From: Roseovarius spongiae
Lineage (GTDB): Bacteria > Pseudomonadota > Alphaproteobacteria > Rhodobacterales > Rhodobacteraceae
DNA length: 64,000 bases
Reading direction: 5' to 3'
Assembly (NCBI RefSeq): GCF_003651245.1
Contig: NZ_RAPE01000003.1
Coordinates: 186,001-250,000 of the forward strand
This document shows positions 33,076-44,620 of the stretch, piece after piece. A program made the translations under genes and the position numbers. The notes under the pieces are model-generated. The model was not told the DNA's origin and ran no database searches. It saw only the letters and a program-made list of their open reading frames with translations. Every line of letters starts with the position of its first letter. The stretch's first letter is position 1.

Positions 33076-34416
33076 ATGAACGAACATTTCCGCGACACCC
33101 GCAAGATCGACCCGAGCCGCGGCGCCACGCTTGGCGACAACACGCCCAACAATGCCGACCGGATCGAGATCGGGCCGACAAAGCTCGCCTTTGCCGAATG
33201 GGCCGCCGCCGGGCTGGAATTGCCCGACCTCCAGGCGATGCGCCGCTATCGATGGGAACGGCTGACGCGGCATGTGGTTGATCGCGACTACGGCGGCCTG
33301 CTGATGTTCGACCCGCTCAACATCCGCTACGCCACCGACAGCACCAACATGCAGCTCTGGAACACCCATAACCCGTTCCGCGCGGTGCTGCTCTGCGCCG
33401 ATGGCTACATGGTGATCTGGGATTACAAGAACTCGCCCTTCCTGAGCACATTCAACCCGTTGGTGCGCGAACAGCGCTCCGGCGCGGATCTCTTCTACTT
33501 CGATCGCGGCGACAGGATCGACGTGGCGGCGGACGTCTTTTCCAACGAGGTGCGGCTGCTCATGGCCGAACACGCGCCCGGCAACATGCGCCTCGCGGTG
33601 GACAAGCCGATGGTTCACGGGCTGCGCGCGCTCGAGGCCCAGGGCCTTGAGATCATGGAGGGCGAGGAAGTCACCGAGAAATCCCGCTCGGTCAAGGGCC
33701 CGGACGAGATCCTCGCGATGCGCTGCGCGAACCACGCCTGCCACACGGCCGTGCGCGCGATGGAGGACGCCGCCCGCGCCGGCGTGCCGAATGGCGACAT
33801 GTCCGAGGATGACATCTGGGCGGTGCTGCACGCCGAGAACATCCGCCGCGGCGGCGAATGGATCGAGACCCGGCTGCTCAGCTCCGGGCCGCGCACGAAC
33901 CCCTGGTTCCAGGAATGCGGGCCGCGCATCGTTCAGCAGAACGAGATCGTGAGCTTCGATACCGACCTGGTCGGAAGTTACGGAATATGTATAGACATAT
34001 CGCGCAGCTGGTGGATCGGCGACGCGGCCCCGCGCGACGACATGATCTACGCCATGCGGCACGCGGTCGACCACATCCGCACCAACATGGAGATGCTGAA
34101 ACCCGGCGTGATGATCCCCGAGCTTTCGGCCAACACCCATGTCCTGGACGCCCAATTCCAGAAGCAGAAATACGGCTGCCTCATGCACGGCGTCGGCCTT
34201 TGCGACGAATGGCCGCTGGTGGCCTATCCGGACCGCGCGGTCGCGGGCGCTTACGACTACCCGATCGAGGCCGGGATGGTGCTCTGCGTCGAGGCGCTGG
34301 TCAGCCCCGAGGGCGGTGATTTCTCGATCAAGCTCGAGGATCAGGTGCTGGTGACCGAAGACGGATACGAGAACCTCACGACCTATCCCTTCGATCCCGC
34401 GCTTATGGGCGAATGA
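33076..34416 (+). CDS. dddP: DMSP lyase DddP
   Basis: A 446-residue enzyme of the M24 (creatinase/aminopeptidase) fold that cleaves dimethylsulfoniopropionate to dimethyl sulfide and acrylate. The residues known from the Ruegeria lacuscaerulensis enzyme are all present at the same numbers: metal ligands D295, D297, D307, H371, E406 and E421, catalytic D377 (HGVGLCDEWP), and pocket residues W95 and Y366. The N-terminus RKIDPSRGATLGD and the MFDPLNIRYATDSTNMQLWN stretch are characteristic. It lies alone, 150 bases after tRNA-Leu. Three rare ATA codons occur within five codons around D307. Confidence 0.96.
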   Translation: MNEHFRDTRKIDPSRGATLGDNTPNNADRIEIGPTKLAFAEWAAAGLELPDLQAMRRYRWERLTRHVVDRDYGGLLMFDPLNIRYATDSTNMQLWNTHNPFRAVLLCADGYMVIWDYKNSPFLSTFNPLVREQRSGADLFYFDRGDRIDVAADVFSNEVRLLMAEHAPGNMRLAVDKPMVHGLRALEAQGLEIMEGEEVTEKSRSVKGPDEILAMRCANHACHTAVRAMEDAARAGVPNGDMSEDDIWAVLHAENIRRGGEWIETRLLSSGPRTNPWFQECGPRIVQQNEIVSFDTDLVGSYGICIDISRSWWIGDAAPRDDMIYAMRHAVDHIRTNMEMLKPGVMIPELSANTHVLDAQFQKQKYGCLMHGVGLCDEWPLVAYPDRAVAGAYDYPIEAGMVLCVEALVSPEGGDFSIKLEDQVLVTEDGYENLTTYPFDPALMGE

Positions 34417-34504
34417 GGCGGGGCGTCACCTTGCCGTGACCAAGCTGGCGGCGCGCCGAGCATGCGCCTATCCTGCCGCAAGCATTACGCGCAGGAGGAA
34501 ACGG

Positions 34505-35719
34505 ATGCCGACGGAACGCCTGACATTCACTGGTCACGACGGCTCTGAACTGGCCGCGCGGCTCGACCTTCCCGACGGGCCGCACCTGGCGACCGCGCTC
34601 TTCGCGCATTGTTTCACCTGCTCCAAGGACATTCCCGCGGCGCGGCGCATCTCCGCGCGGCTGGCCGCGGCGGGGATCGCGGTGCTGCGCTTCGACTTTA
34701 CCGGGCTCGGCCATTCGCAGGGCGAGTTCGAGGACACGACCTTCACCTCCAACATCGCGGATCTCGAGCGCGCGGCGGCCGCGCTGGCCGAGCGCGACAT
34801 GGCGCCGGGGCTGCTGATCGGGCATTCGCTGGGCGGGGCGGCCGCGCTCGCCACCGCGCGCCGGATCGAAAGCGTGCGCGCGGTGGTCACCATCGCCGCG
34901 CCCTTCGATCCGGGCCACGTGACCCACAACTTCGGCGCGGCGCTCGAGCGGATCGAGGCGGACGGCGCCGCCGAGGTCGACCTCGGCGGGCGCGCGGTAC
35001 GCATCGGGCGCGCCTTCGTGCGGGACGTCGCCGCCGAAAACCTCGCCCCCGAGATCGCGAATCTGCGCGGCGCGCTGCTGATCCTGCACGCTCCGCGCGA
35101 CGCCATCGTCGGGATCGAGAACGCCGCCGAGATATTCAAGGCCGCGAAACATCCCAAGAGCTTCGTCACGCTCGACGAGGCCGACCACCTGATCACCCGC
35201 CCCGAGGACGCGGAATACGCCGCCGGGGTGATCGCCGCATGGGCTGCGCGCTACCTCGACCTCCAGCCGCCCGCGCCGCCGCCGGGCGCGCCCGAAGGCA
35301 TCGTGCGCGTCACCGAAGCCGATCCCGAGGGTTTCCTCCAGGACATCACTTCCGGCCCCCGTCACCACCTGCTCGCCGACGAACCCGAAGCCTATGGCGG
35401 CGCCGGGCGCGGCATGTCGCCCTACGGGTTCCTGTCCGCTGGGCTGGGCGCCTGCACGTCGATGACGATCCGCATGTACGCCCGGCGCAAGGGTTGGCCG
35501 CTCGCCGGGGTGCGGGTCGAGGTAAGCCATGACAAGGTTCACGCGCAGGACGCGGAAACCGGCCAGGCCGCGAAGGTGGACACATTCACGCGCACCGTGT
35601 TTCTCGAGGGCGATCTGGATGCGGATCAACGCGCCCGCCTGCTCGAAATCGCCGACAAGTGCCCGGTGCACCGCACGCTCGAGGCCAGCGCGCGCATCGA
35701 AACCACCCTCGCGGACTGA
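34505..35719 (+). CDS. Alpha/beta hydrolase - OsmC fusion protein
   Basis: A 404-residue fusion. Residues 1-260 form an alpha/beta hydrolase: FAHCFTCSKD, the nucleophile elbow GHSLGGAAA, LILHAPRDAIVG with the acid, and DEADHLITR with the His. Residues from about 275 form an OsmC-like peroxidase domain with the two cysteines in SAGLGACTSM and DKCPVHRTL. Such fusions are known in proteobacteria; the OsmC part reduces organic peroxides, the hydrolase substrate is unknown. It follows dddP by about 90 bases on the same strand and could be read together with it. Confidence 0.88.
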   Translation: MPTERLTFTGHDGSELAARLDLPDGPHLATALFAHCFTCSKDIPAARRISARLAAAGIAVLRFDFTGLGHSQGEFEDTTFTSNIADLERAAAALAERDMAPGLLIGHSLGGAAALATARRIESVRAVVTIAAPFDPGHVTHNFGAALERIEADGAAEVDLGGRAVRIGRAFVRDVAAENLAPEIANLRGALLILHAPRDAIVGIENAAEIFKAAKHPKSFVTLDEADHLITRPEDAEYAAGVIAAWAARYLDLQPPAPPPGAPEGIVRVTEADPEGFLQDITSGPRHHLLADEPEAYGGAGRGMSPYGFLSAGLGACTSMTIRMYARRKGWPLAGVRVEVSHDKVHAQDAETGQAAKVDTFTRTVFLEGDLDADQRARLLEIADKCPVHRTLEASARIETTLAD

Positions 35720-35760
35720 TCCGCGCTCTTTCAGCCCAAGGCGGCGGCGGCTTGTGGCAG

Positions 35761-35796
35761 GCGCCCCCGGCGGGGATATTTCTCGGCAAGAAGAAG
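35761..35796. repeat. Short dispersed repeat, copy 2
   Basis: GCGCCCCCGGCGGGGATATT then TCTCGGCAAGAAGAAG. It is the inverse of the element at 31231-31263. It lies in the gap between the hydrolase-OsmC gene and purB. Elements of this look are frequent in the intergenic DNA of roseobacters as I recall them; their role is not known to me. Confidence 0.6.
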
Positions 35797-35925
35797 CAGC
35801 GGGCGCTTACCGATGCGAGACGCCCGCGAGGGCGGAGGAGCGGCGCGGGCGGGTGGCGGCTTGCCGCGACTGCGCGCTGCGTCTAAACCGCGCGCAACCC
35901 CTTGCCTGCCAGAAGGACCCCGCGC

Positions 35926-37248
35926 ATGATTCCCCGCTATTCCCGCCCCGACATGGTCGCCATCTGGTCGCCCGAGCAGAAGTTCCGCATCTGGTACGAG
36001 ATCGAGGCCCATGCCTGCGACGCGATGGCCGACCTCGGCGTGATTCCGCGCGAGAACGCCGAAGCGGTCTGGAAGGCGAAAGACGCCGAATTCGACGTCG
36101 CCCGCATCGACGAGATCGAGGCGGTGACCAAGCATGACGTGATCGCCTTCCTCACGCACCTAGCCGAGCATGTCGGCAGCGACGAGGCGCGCTTCGTGCA
36201 TCAGGGCATGACGAGTTCGGACGTGCTCGACACCTGTTTCAACGTGCAGCTCACGCGCGCGGCGGACATCCTGATCGCCGATCTCGAAGGGCTTCTCGCC
36301 GCGCTGAAGCGCCGCGCGCATGAGCACAAGAACACGGTGCGCGTCGGTCGGTCCCACGGCATCCACGCGGAGCCGACCACGATGGGCCTCACCTTCGCGC
36401 GATTCTACGCCGAGATGGACCGCAACCTCGCGCGGATGCGCACCGCCCGGGAAGAGATCGCCACCGGCGCCATCAGCGGCGCGGTCGGCACCTTCGCCAA
36501 CGTGGAGCCAGCGGTCGAGGAACATGTCTGCGCGCAGCTGGGCCTTGCGCCCGAACCGATCAGCACGCAGGTCATCCCGCGCGACCGGCACGCCGCGTTC
36601 TTCGCCACGCTGGGCGTCATCGCCAGCAGCATCGAGAATATCGCGACCGAAATCCGCCACATGCAGCGCACCGAGGTGCTTGAGGGGGCCGAATTCTTCT
36701 CGATGGGGCAGAAAGGGTCGTCGGCCATGCCGCACAAGAAGAACCCGGTGCTGACCGAGAACCTCACCGGCCTGGCCCGCATGGTGCGCTCGGCCGTCGT
36801 GCCCGCGATGGAGAACGTGGCGCTCTGGCATGAACGCGACATCTCGCACAGTTCCGTCGAACGGATGATCGGACCGGACGCGACGATCACGCTCGACTTC
36901 GCGCTGGCGCGGCTCACCGGCGTCGTGGACAAGATGCTGATCTTCCCGGACAACATGCTCGACAACATGAACAAGTTCCCCGGTCTCGTGATGAGCCAGC
37001 GGGTCCTTCTTGCGCTCACGCAGGCCGGCGTCAGCCGCGAGGACGCCTACGCGATGGTCCAGCGCAACGCGCTCAAGGTGTGGGAAGAACGCACTGATTT
37101 CAAAGAGGAACTGCTGTCCGACGCAGACGTGGTCGCGGCCCTCGGGCGCGAGGCGATCGAGGAGAAATTCGACCTCGGCTATCACACGAAACACGTCGAC
37201 ACGATCTTTGCCCGGGTGTTCGGCGAGGACGAACCGGCGAAAAAGTGA
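35926..37248 (+). CDS. purB: Adenylosuccinate lyase
   Basis: A 440-residue enzyme that splits fumarate from SAICAR and from adenylosuccinate in purine synthesis. It starts [15 protein letters not shown]. Active-site blocks are [26 protein letters not shown] and the fumarase-superfamily signature [17 protein letters not shown] with the catalytic Ser. The length is normal. AGAAGGA precedes the ATG at 35926; the open frame begins eight codons earlier. Confidence 0.97.
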   Translation: MIPRYSRPDMVAIWSPEQKFRIWYEIEAHACDAMADLGVIPRENAEAVWKAKDAEFDVARIDEIEAVTKHDVIAFLTHLAEHVGSDEARFVHQGMTSSDVLDTCFNVQLTRAADILIADLEGLLAALKRRAHEHKNTVRVGRSHGIHAEPTTMGLTFARFYAEMDRNLARMRTAREEIATGAISGAVGTFANVEPAVEEHVCAQLGLAPEPISTQVIPRDRHAAFFATLGVIASSIENIATEIRHMQRTEVLEGAEFFSMGQKGSSAMPHKKNPVLTENLTGLARMVRSAVVPAMENVALWHERDISHSSVERMIGPDATITLDFALARLTGVVDKMLIFPDNMLDNMNKFPGLVMSQRVLLALTQAGVSREDAYAMVQRNALKVWEERTDFKEELLSDADVVAALGREAIEEKFDLGYHTKHVDTIFARVFGEDEPAKK

Positions 37249-37307
37249 TTAGGTGATGGCAAGCGGGCGCCTTACGCTGGGTCAATCAGCAGAAGGAGGC
37301 CAAGCCG

Positions 37308-37475
37308 ATGACCGCCAGAACCATCTTCGCGACGCTCGTTCTCACCCTCGCCCCCACCCTCGCGCTCGCGATGGGGTGCTCGCATGACCGGGTGAAGACG
37401 CAGGCGATGTCCTGCGCCGAAGGGTCCACCTACGACGCCGGAACCGGGGCCTGCGTCCCGCTGGCGAGCAGCTGA
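37308..37475 (+). CDS. Small exported Cys-containing peptide
   Basis: A 55-residue ORF after AGAAGGAGG. It has a signal peptide (MTARTIFATLVLTLAPTLALA) followed by MGCSHDRVKTQAMSCAEGST and YDAGTGACVPLASS. The mature peptide has three cysteines and the CAEGxxYDxxxGxCVP pattern found in small exported proteins of Rhodobacteraceae. Function unknown. It lies between purB and the FliG-like gene. Confidence 0.75.
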   Translation: MTARTIFATLVLTLAPTLALAMGCSHDRVKTQAMSCAEGSTYDAGTGACVPLASS

Positions 37476-37576
37476 CGCCGCGCCCCGACGCCATCGTCGG
37501 GGATTCGCCCGCGTCTTAGAACTTTCTTCACCCTCTGCGTCCTATCCTCTCGGGGCCAGAGACCGGAGGGGATTTG

Positions 37577-38656
37577 ATGAGCCAGCCAAAGCCGCTCGCG
37601 CGGACGGCGCAGGACGCGCCACCTTCCGCCGCCGCGCGTCTGACGCGCCGGCAGAAGGCGGCGATCATCGTGCGTTTCCTGCTCAACGAGGGGGCGGATA
37701 TTCCTCTGTCGGACCTGCCCGACCCATCGCAGGCGGCGCTGACCACGCAGATGGGCTCGATGCGCTATGTCGACCGGGCCACGCTGTTGGCGGTGGTGAC
37801 CGAATTCGCCGCCGAACTCGAAGGGATGGGCCTGACCTTTCCGCATGGCATGGCCGGGGCGATCAGCGCGCTTGACGGGCGGATCAGCGCGCAAACCGCC
37901 GCGCGGCTGCGCAAGGAGGCAGGCGTGCGTCAGTACGGCGACCCCTGGGAGCAGGTGCGCGCGACGGATATCGACACGCTCGCGCCGCTCATCCTCGCCG
38001 AAAGCGCGGAGGTCGCCGCGGTGGTCCTCTCCAAGCTCGACGTGGCGTTTGCGGCCAGGCTGCTGGGCCGCCTGCCCGGCGACAGGGCGCGGCGCATCAC
38101 GCTGGCGATTTCGCAAACCGGCAAGGTCACGCCCGAGGCGGTGGACCGGATCGGCCTCGCGCTCGCCGCGCAGATCGACGACCGCCCGCCGATCGCCTTC
38201 GACGACGGCCCGGTGCAGCGGGTTGGGGCGATCCTAAACTCCTCGCCCTCGGCGCTGCGCGACGACGTGCTGACGGGACTGGAGGAGGCGGATCGCGATT
38301 TCGCCAGCCAGGTCCGCCGGGCGATATTCACCTTCCAGCACATCCCGGCCCGGCTCGAGGCGACGGACGTGCCCAAGGTCACCCGGGTCGTGGACCAGCC
38401 GGTGCTGGTCACCGCGCTCGCCGCCGCGATGGCGGGAGGATTGGGCGATGTCGCGGAATTCCTGCTGGCCAACATGTCGCGCCGCATGGCCGACGCCCTG
38501 CGCGAAGAGATCGAGGAGGCGGGCAAGGTGCGCGCCGACGCGGGCGAAGAGGCGATGACGGACGTTGTCAACGCCATCCGCCGCCTCGAGGCGGCCGGCG
38601 AATTGACGCTGAAGGTTGAGGAGGACAGCGATACGGCCGAGGCGCACGCCGCCTGA
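37577..38656 (+). CDS. FliG-like flagellar motor switch family protein
   Basis: A 359-residue protein with the FliG layout. RRQKAAIIVRFLLNEG resembles the N-terminal helices. The middle domain reads LAPLILAESAEVAAVVLSKLD where FliG has EHPQ-type sequence, so that motif is changed here. The C-terminal domain has DVAEFLLANMSRRMADALRE, then EAGKVRADAGEEAMTDVVNAIRRL, matching the torque helix region. No other flagellar gene is in the window, so this may be a lone fliG copy or a paralogue outside a flagellar cluster. GGAGGGG precedes the ATG at 37577. Confidence 0.75.
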   Translation: MSQPKPLARTAQDAPPSAAARLTRRQKAAIIVRFLLNEGADIPLSDLPDPSQAALTTQMGSMRYVDRATLLAVVTEFAAELEGMGLTFPHGMAGAISALDGRISAQTAARLRKEAGVRQYGDPWEQVRATDIDTLAPLILAESAEVAAVVLSKLDVAFAARLLGRLPGDRARRITLAISQTGKVTPEAVDRIGLALAAQIDDRPPIAFDDGPVQRVGAILNSSPSALRDDVLTGLEEADRDFASQVRRAIFTFQHIPARLEATDVPKVTRVVDQPVLVTALAAAMAGGLGDVAEFLLANMSRRMADALREEIEEAGKVRADAGEEAMTDVVNAIRRLEAAGELTLKVEEDSDTAEAHAA

Positions 38657-38805
38657 CGCGCGCCGCGGGGTGGCGATGCTCCCTGTCCCCCGCTGACGGG
38701 CGGCGCGCTGCGGGCGACACGGCAATGACGCCGCGCTTCCGGGCGCGCTTGCGCCGCACGCCGCCCGCCTCTATGTCTGGCGGCGTCCCGAGACGAGCGC
38801 CCCAG

Positions 38806-39744
38806 ATGACCACACCTCCCGATCCATTCCGCGCCCGTGCAGGCGAATACAGCGTCAACATGGCCCTGCGCGGGCTGATCGGGCTCGCCCGGCTGATCCC
38901 CTATCGCCGACGCGTGCCGCTGATGGGCTGGGTCACGGCGCGGATCGTGGCGCCGCTTGCCGGGTATTCGCGCCGGGTGCGCGAGAACCTCGCGCATGTC
39001 CGCCCGGACCTGCCCGCCTCCGAGGTGCGCCGTCTCGCGCGGGCCGTGCCCGACAATGCCGGGCGCGGCATGATCGAGCTCTACTCGCCCGAGTTCGCGG
39101 AGCGCGCGCGGTATTCGCCGGTCGCCGGGCCGGGGATGGAGGCGGTGCGCGCCGCCCGCGCCGAGGGCCGGCCGGTGATCTTCGTGACCGCGCATTTCGG
39201 CAGCTTCAACGCCGCGCGGGTGGCGATGATCGAGCAGGGGTTCGACCTCGGGGTGTTCTACCGCCCGCTCAAGAACCGTTATTTCAACACCCATTACACG
39301 GCCGCGATGGGCGCCCTCAGCCAGCCGATGTTCGAACAGGGCAAGCGCGGCATGGTGCAGATGGTCAAGCACCTGCGCGGCGGAGGGGTGCTGGCGATCC
39401 TCAACGATCTCAACGCGCATGGCGGGGTGCCGCTGGATTTCTTCGGCGCGCCCGCGCTCACCTCGCTGGTGACGGCCGAGCTGGCGCTCAAGTTCGACGC
39501 GCCGCTCGTTCCGGTCTGGGGCATACGGCGCGAGAACGGGCTTGATTTCGACATCCATGTCGAAGAGCCGATTTTGCCGTCCGACCCGGTGACCATGACG
39601 CAGGCGTTCAATGACCGGCTCGAGGTTCAGGTGCGCGCGCGCATGGATCAGTGGTTCTGGATCCACCGCCGCTGGAAGGATGGGACCGGCGAGATGGCGG
39701 ATCGCGGCGCGGAGCGGATCGCGGAACTGGCGGGCGGCGGTTAA
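38806..39744 (+). CDS. LpxL/HtrB-like lysophospholipid or lipid A acyltransferase
   Basis: A 312-residue membrane-associated acyltransferase. The core reads VIFVTAHFGSFNAARVAMIEQG, then YRPLKNRYFN, then GVLAILNDLNAHGGVPLDFFG, then TSLVTAELALKFDAPLVPVWG, which is the LpxL order. In place of the usual HX4(D/E) dyad it has H130-X4-N135. The family adds a secondary acyl chain to lipid A. The ATG at 38806 is chosen as the family start; earlier ATGs give an Arg-rich extension. It overlaps the convergent DUF1223 gene by four bases. Confidence 0.82.
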   Translation: MTTPPDPFRARAGEYSVNMALRGLIGLARLIPYRRRVPLMGWVTARIVAPLAGYSRRVRENLAHVRPDLPASEVRRLARAVPDNAGRGMIELYSPEFAERARYSPVAGPGMEAVRAARAEGRPVIFVTAHFGSFNAARVAMIEQGFDLGVFYRPLKNRYFNTHYTAAMGALSQPMFEQGKRGMVQMVKHLRGGGVLAILNDLNAHGGVPLDFFGAPALTSLVTAELALKFDAPLVPVWGIRRENGLDFDIHVEEPILPSDPVTMTQAFNDRLEVQVRARMDQWFWIHRRWKDGTGEMADRGAERIAELAGGG

Positions 39745-40436
39745 TCGAGCTGCGCGACCGCCTCGACCGCGCCCGGCCCGGGGCGCTGCACGATCACCAC
39801 CAGCGGCGCGTCGCCCGTCACCTCGGTGCGGATCAAAAGCGGGCTGGCCGGGTTCCATTCGGCGACCCGGCTCCAGCCGGTGACGATGTTGCCATAGCTG
39901 ATGGTGCGCCCAGCGTTTTCGCCGCGGGTGATCTCGACCGTGCGTTCGGGCGCGTAGCGCGCGACCTGCACGACCAGCGGCGACGGCAGCGAAGCGGTCG
40001 CGCGGGCCGAGATGCGGAGCTCGTCGCCGCTGCGCGTCACGTCGAGCGCGATCCGGTCGGGATCGGCGAGGTGCTGGCCAATCAGCGCGCCGACGTCCTT
40101 GGGCCGGTTGCCGACCACGTGATCCTGCCCGTCGATGATCATCTGTGGCGTATAGACCATGCGTCGCCCCCCGGCCTTTGCGTAGGCGCGCTGACGCCGC
40201 GTGTAGGCCGGATCGGCGAAGATGTCCTTCCACCCGATGTAGTCCCAGTAATCGACATGCAGCGCCAGCGCGATCACGTCGTCGCGCGCGGCCAGTTCGT
40301 GCAGGAGAGCGTCGGCCGGCGGACAGGAGGAACAACCCTGCGAGGTGAAGAGTTCCACCAGCACGGGCCTGTCCTGCGCCGTCAGCGCCGAGGCCCACAG
40401 GAATGGAAGAAGGAACAGGAACGTCGCGACACGCAT
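39741..40436 (-). CDS. DUF1223 exported thioredoxin-like protein
   Basis: A 231-residue protein with a signal peptide (MRVATFLFLLPFLWASALTA). The mature N-terminus VLVELFTSQGCSSCPPADAL has a CSSC motif on a thioredoxin-like fold, followed by ALALHVDYWDYIGWKD and MVYTPQMIIDGQDHVVG, all typical of DUF1223. The family is common in alphaproteobacteria and is probably a periplasmic redox protein. It is divergent from acnA. Confidence 0.88.
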   Translation of the reverse strand: MRVATFLFLLPFLWASALTAQDRPVLVELFTSQGCSSCPPADALLHELAARDDVIALALHVDYWDYIGWKDIFADPAYTRRQRAYAKAGGRRMVYTPQMIIDGQDHVVGNRPKDVGALIGQHLADPDRIALDVTRSGDELRISARATASLPSPLVVQVARYAPERTVEITRGENAGRTISYGNIVTGWSRVAEWNPASPLLIRTEVTGDAPLVVIVQRPGPGAVEAVAQLD

Positions 40437-40667
40437 GAAAGGGGCTTTCCGTGGTTCGTGGTTTCGGGCGGGCTGCGCTTCCCGTCTATCCAGCCGGTCG
40501 GCGGAAAACCAATCAAGGTTTCGCGAGGGGCGCGGGGGGCGGCAGTGGACTCCGTGAATTGTGTGCCATAGTATACCGAACATAGCCTATTCGCCTTGAT
40601 GCGCCGAATCAAATCGGCGAAAATCCGGGCCAGCCAGACGAATTCCTCCAGCCGAAAGGACATCGCG

Positions 40668-43442
<2,775 letters not shown>

Positions 43443-43458
43443 CGCGACAGACCGACCT

Positions 43459-43489
43459 GAAACGCCCCGGCCTCGCTCCGGGGCGTTTC
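43459..43489. terminator. Terminator after acnA
   Basis: GAAACGCCCCGG (43459-43470) pairs perfectly with CCGGGGCGTTTC (43478-43489) around CCTCGCT. The 12-bp GC-rich stem with A and T at its ends can stop transcription from either side; it lies 17 bases after the acnA stop. Confidence 0.85.
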
Positions 43490-43626
43490 GCATGCGCCGA
43501 AGTAGACCCGCGCGCGCGCCCCGTGATCGGAAATCCGCGCAAATCGGGGCTTCGTGAACTTTTCTCTTCCTTCAATGCGCTGGCGGTGACATTTCATGTC
43601 CCCAAAAGAGCAGGAAAGATAACGAT

Positions 43627-43761
43627 ATGCGCGCAGTTCTCATTGTCGTTCAGGCCGGTATCCTCATCATTCTCGCCGTGATCGGCGCCGGCGAGTCCGG
43701 CGAGCGGTCGGCGCACAGCCCGATCAACGCGCCAGCCATGGAAAACCACGTCAACCTGTAG
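43627..43761 (+). CDS. Small membrane peptide
   Basis: A 44-residue ORF after AGGAAAG. Residues 3-20 (AVLIVVQAGILIILAVIG) form one hydrophobic segment, followed by a short polar tail GESGERSAHSPINAPAMENH. It could be a single-pass membrane peptide or an exported peptide. I do not recognise a family. It stands between acnA and the acyltransferase operon. Confidence 0.5.
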   Translation: MRAVLIVVQAGILIILAVIGAGESGERSAHSPINAPAMENHVNL

Positions 43762-43844
43762 GGACGACCCCGCCGAATGGCGCCCGCCGGCCCACCGCGA
43801 CGCGCCGTGGCGGGGGCCGCGCTGGCGCTCGGCCGCGAAACCCG

Positions 43845-43873
43845 TTGAAAATTTGGGCGATTTGTCATAACAT
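43845..43873 (+). promoter_or_regulatory. Probable promoter of the acyltransferase-Hint operon
   Basis: TTGAAA (43845-43850) and TAACAT (43868-43873) stand 17 bases apart. An inverted repeat GGCGAT (43856-43861) with ATCGCC (43872-43877) overlaps the -10 box and could be an operator. The first gene of the operon starts about 140 bases downstream. Confidence 0.45.
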
Positions 43874-44020
43874 CGCCTGAATTGAGCGTAAAAATGCGCC
43901 GGTCAGAGCAGTATTCCGCACTGGACAGTCGCGCCCGCCGCACGAGTTTCGCGCCCTCTCCGGGACCGTGGCTCGGCATGCGGGCAGGGCCGCGCCGGGT
44001 CGGAGTCGGAACAGGTCTAT

Positions 44021-44620
44021 GTGAGCAAACACGGCCAGGAATTCATCCAGACGTCCCTGCGGCACCTCGCCGCGCTGAGGGACCGCGCCGCGCATGACAG
44101 CGAGGGAACGGAGCCGTTTCCGTCCGACTGGTTCGACTGGCCGCAGGAGATGCTGGCCGATCTCGGCGCGATGGCGATGTTGACCGCGCTCGGCCCGTTT
44201 CACCGGATGCGCACCCATGCGCAGGTGATCGCGGAGCTGGAGACGCCGCTCAGGCTTGGCCAATACCGCATCTTCCGCACGAACGGGCATCCGCGCGCCT
44301 TCGTGACCTGGGCCGGGCTGGCGCCGGGGGCCGAGCGGCGCTTCGCCATCGACCATCAGCCGCTCAAGGCGCATCAGTGGAACGGCGGCGCATCTGTCTG
44401 GATCGTCGACCTTGTAGCGCCCTTCGGGCATCTCGAACAGGTGCTCGACATGCTGGCGCAGAGGCCGGACCAGCGGCGGGTGCGCACGCTCTGGCACAAT
44501 CGCAAGGGCACGCGGTATCGCGTCATCGAATGGAGCCGCGAAGAGGATGGCGGGCGGATCCGCGTGGCGTCCTACGGGGTGGGCCAGTTCGCCCGCCGTC
44601 TGGAAGCGGGAGAGGGCTGA
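44021..44620 (+). CDS. RTX-toxin-type lysine acyltransferase (HlyC family)
   Basis: A 199-residue homologue of the acyltransferases that activate RTX toxins by adding fatty acids to internal lysines. It has the catalytic His in ALGPFHRMRT (H61) and the Asp in WIVDLVAPFGH (D130); their spacing of 69 residues equals that of H23 and D92 in HlyC. RLGQYRIFRTNGHPRAFVTWAGL is the other conserved block. An N-terminal extension of about 38 residues is unusual. Start is a GTG. The stop overlaps the ATG of the VCBS-Hint gene (TGATG), so the two proteins are probably made together. No RTX toxin gene is in the window. Confidence 0.85.
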   Translation: MSKHGQEFIQTSLRHLAALRDRAAHDSEGTEPFPSDWFDWPQEMLADLGAMAMLTALGPFHRMRTHAQVIAELETPLRLGQYRIFRTNGHPRAFVTWAGLAPGAERRFAIDHQPLKAHQWNGGASVWIVDLVAPFGHLEQVLDMLAQRPDQRRVRTLWHNRKGTRYRVIEWSREEDGGRIRVASYGVGQFARRLEAGEG

